From 70-18 sp041691815 (GTDB lineage: Bacteria; Pseudomonadota; Alphaproteobacteria; Acetobacterales; Acetobacteraceae): a DNA stretch of 8,539 nt. Within the stretch, counting starts at the first letter, position 1; each line of letters begins with the position of its first letter. The DNA is taken from assembly GCA_041691815.1 (NCBI GenBank), contig JBEPTZ010000160.1:1-8539 (forward strand), given 5' to 3'. Below are positions 7,391 to 8,539 of the stretch, piece by piece. Under the pieces are notes generated by a model. That model was not told the origin of the DNA, did no database searches, and worked only from the letters and a program-made list of their open reading frames with translations. The translations under genes were made by a program, and so were the position numbers.

Positions 7391-8539
7391 TCAATCGGCG
7401 GCGAGTTGCAGGAGGCCGGCGTCACGAGCCACGTCTTCGGGGACATCCTCGCCTTCACTGGGCGGCATATCCGACGAAGCGATGGCGTGACCAGTGACAC
7501 GGGCGATCAGACTGAGAAGGTATTGCTCGCGCGCTTCCATGAAGGCCTGGAACTCATCGGCCCGAAGGAGTGACGGATTGATGCCGTGGCTGACGAGATA
7601 GGTATCCAGTTTGGCGGCATCGACAGGTGGATGTCCGGTGCTGCCGGCCTGGATGCGGCCGAGGTAGTGGGAGGGCGCATACCCACCGATCATCCGATTG
7701 GTGCGGGCGCCAAGCGGGGTCTTGTTGATGATGGAGTCGTAGACCTTCCAGTCGAGTTTCTGGCTCGCGCACCATTGGTGCGGAAAGATGTGGTGGATAT
7801 CCACCGCCTCATCGAAAAAGACAGTTTGGTCGTAGGGCTGGCCGGTGCGGAAGTCGCGGGCGCCCTCTTTCATCAGTAAGGCATGGATGCCTTTGTAAGC
7901 TGCCGAGAGACGGCTACGCATGGATTTCAAGCGGTCGGGCCGGAAGGTGCCGTCGTGCACCGTTGCCGGTTCCTCGCCGCCCTTGATCCAGGCGGGCAGT
8001 TCCATCACGTCCTTGGCGAAGCGTGATTCGATGGCAGAGCCGTATAGTTCGCCGAAGATGCCGCACCAATACCAGCGGGCGAGCTTGTCCCGGGTGGCGG
8101 CGGGCTCCCAGGCCTCGCCCAATTCGGCAAGAACGGCGGCGAGCGGTACGAGTTGCGACTGATACGGAAGGTCCCCAACGCGGTAGATGCCCTGTTGGTA
8201 TAGGAACTTGGCAGCGGTCTTGAAGCCTGCCTCTGCCTGGACCTTATAGGCTTGGTAGGCGTGCAGTGGCAGATCCAGCAACGACTGTTTGGTTGCCTTG
8301 ACGCCGGGTAATTCGCTGTCTTTCACCCCGGCGACGATGGCCTCCAAGCGCAATTGCTTGGTATGCAGCAGGGAGATCGCCTGCAGGAAATCGGTGCTCG
8401 CAACCTTTTCGAGCACGCCATATTTCTGGTTGGCTACCCGGCCGAAGGTCTGCAGGCGATCTTGGATGCCTGGTTGGGCTGCTACGGTCGCCGAGGTCAC
8501 GGCCCCAAGCCAGTCGTCGCGCAGCCGGAACCCCTGGGC
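7391..8539 (-). CDS. GmrSD-type (DUF262/DUF1524) HNH endonuclease, C-terminal part (partial)
   Basis: The frame is open to the right edge, so about 382 C-terminal residues are present and the N-terminal part is missing; the GTG at 8500 is internal. The key motif is VDIHHIFP, with its two histidines encoded at 7790-7795, followed by YDSIINKTPLGARTNRMIGG and APSHYL. This is the DUF1524 HNH signature of GmrSD-family proteins. The preceding ~220 residues are helical and match the linker region between DUF262 and DUF1524. In known members (GmrSD, BrxU, SspE) the N-terminal DUF262 is a nucleotide-dependent sensor and the HNH half cuts DNA, often modified phage DNA. The HNH residues appear intact. 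It is the most upstream visible gene of the operon and very close to the methyltransferase start. The DUF262 half is inferred, not seen. Confidence 0.85.
   Translation of the reverse strand, partial: AQGFRLRDDWLGAVTSATVAAQPGIQDRLQTFGRVANQKYGVLEKVASTDFLQAISLLHTKQLRLEAIVAGVKDSELPGVKATKQSLLDLPLHAYQAYKVQAEAGFKTAAKFLYQQGIYRVGDLPYQSQLVPLAAVLAELGEAWEPAATRDKLARWYWCGIFGELYGSAIESRFAKDVMELPAWIKGGEEPATVHDGTFRPDRLKSMRSRLSAAYKGIHALLMKEGARDFRTGQPYDQTVFFDEAVDIHHIFPHQWCASQKLDWKVYDSIINKTPLGARTNRMIGGYAPSHYLGRIQAGSTGHPPVDAAKLDTYLVSHGINPSLLRADEFQAFMEAREQYLLSLIARVTGHAIASSDMPPSEGEDVPEDVARDAGLLQLAAD

Noticed and set aside
1..8539. CRISPR array or tandem repeats
   Set aside because: No regularly spaced repeats were seen on reading the window; only isolated inverted repeats.

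Overview
The window is mostly high-GC DNA; hand counts of 60-base lines inside the large genes give about 67-73% G+C. The start codons and the type of serine recombinase suggest a Gram-negative proteobacterium, perhaps an alphaproteobacterium. That placement is an inference and cannot be settled from the window. The region looks like a genomic or defence island: a site-specific recombinase at the left edge, a four-gene minus-strand operon with restriction/defence character filling the rest, and AT-rich, foreign-looking DNA between them.

Layout, left to right. Bases 1-507 (+) hold the C-terminal end of a large serine recombinase whose catalytic domain lies off the left edge. Its last ~50 codons overlap, in antisense, what looks like the 3' end of an initiator tRNA gene (CCCCGCAACCA) followed by an intrinsic terminator. 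Bases 508-845 carry no convincing gene. An AT-rich gene (846-1286, -) encodes a small predicted lipoprotein with no recognised family. A large inverted repeat abuts the end of the operon at 1353-1377.

The operon runs right to left. First is a GmrSD-type protein, of which only the C-terminal HNH (DUF1524) half is in the window (7391-8539). Next come a ~1,008-residue beta-class DNA methyltransferase of Mod type (4347-7373), a 276-residue protein of unknown function (3520-4350), and a 708-residue protein that joins an N-terminal RelE/ParE-like toxin fold to a UvrD/Rep-type SF1 helicase (1377-3503). Junctions are tight: 17 bases or a 4-base overlap depending on the start chosen, then a 4-base overlap, then 16 bases. 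This implies co-transcription.

A reasonable reading is a modification-dependent or modification-sensing defence system. The methyltransferase would mark host DNA, the HNH protein would be the nuclease, and the toxin-helicase fusion would translocate on DNA or act as an abortive module. The 276-residue protein could be a specificity or accessory factor. The target-recognition part of the methyltransferase (about 6040-6715) and the 276-residue gene both have clearly lower G+C than their neighbours, which points to modular exchange of the specificity parts. No cognate type III Res subunit is visible, and the operon continues beyond the right edge.
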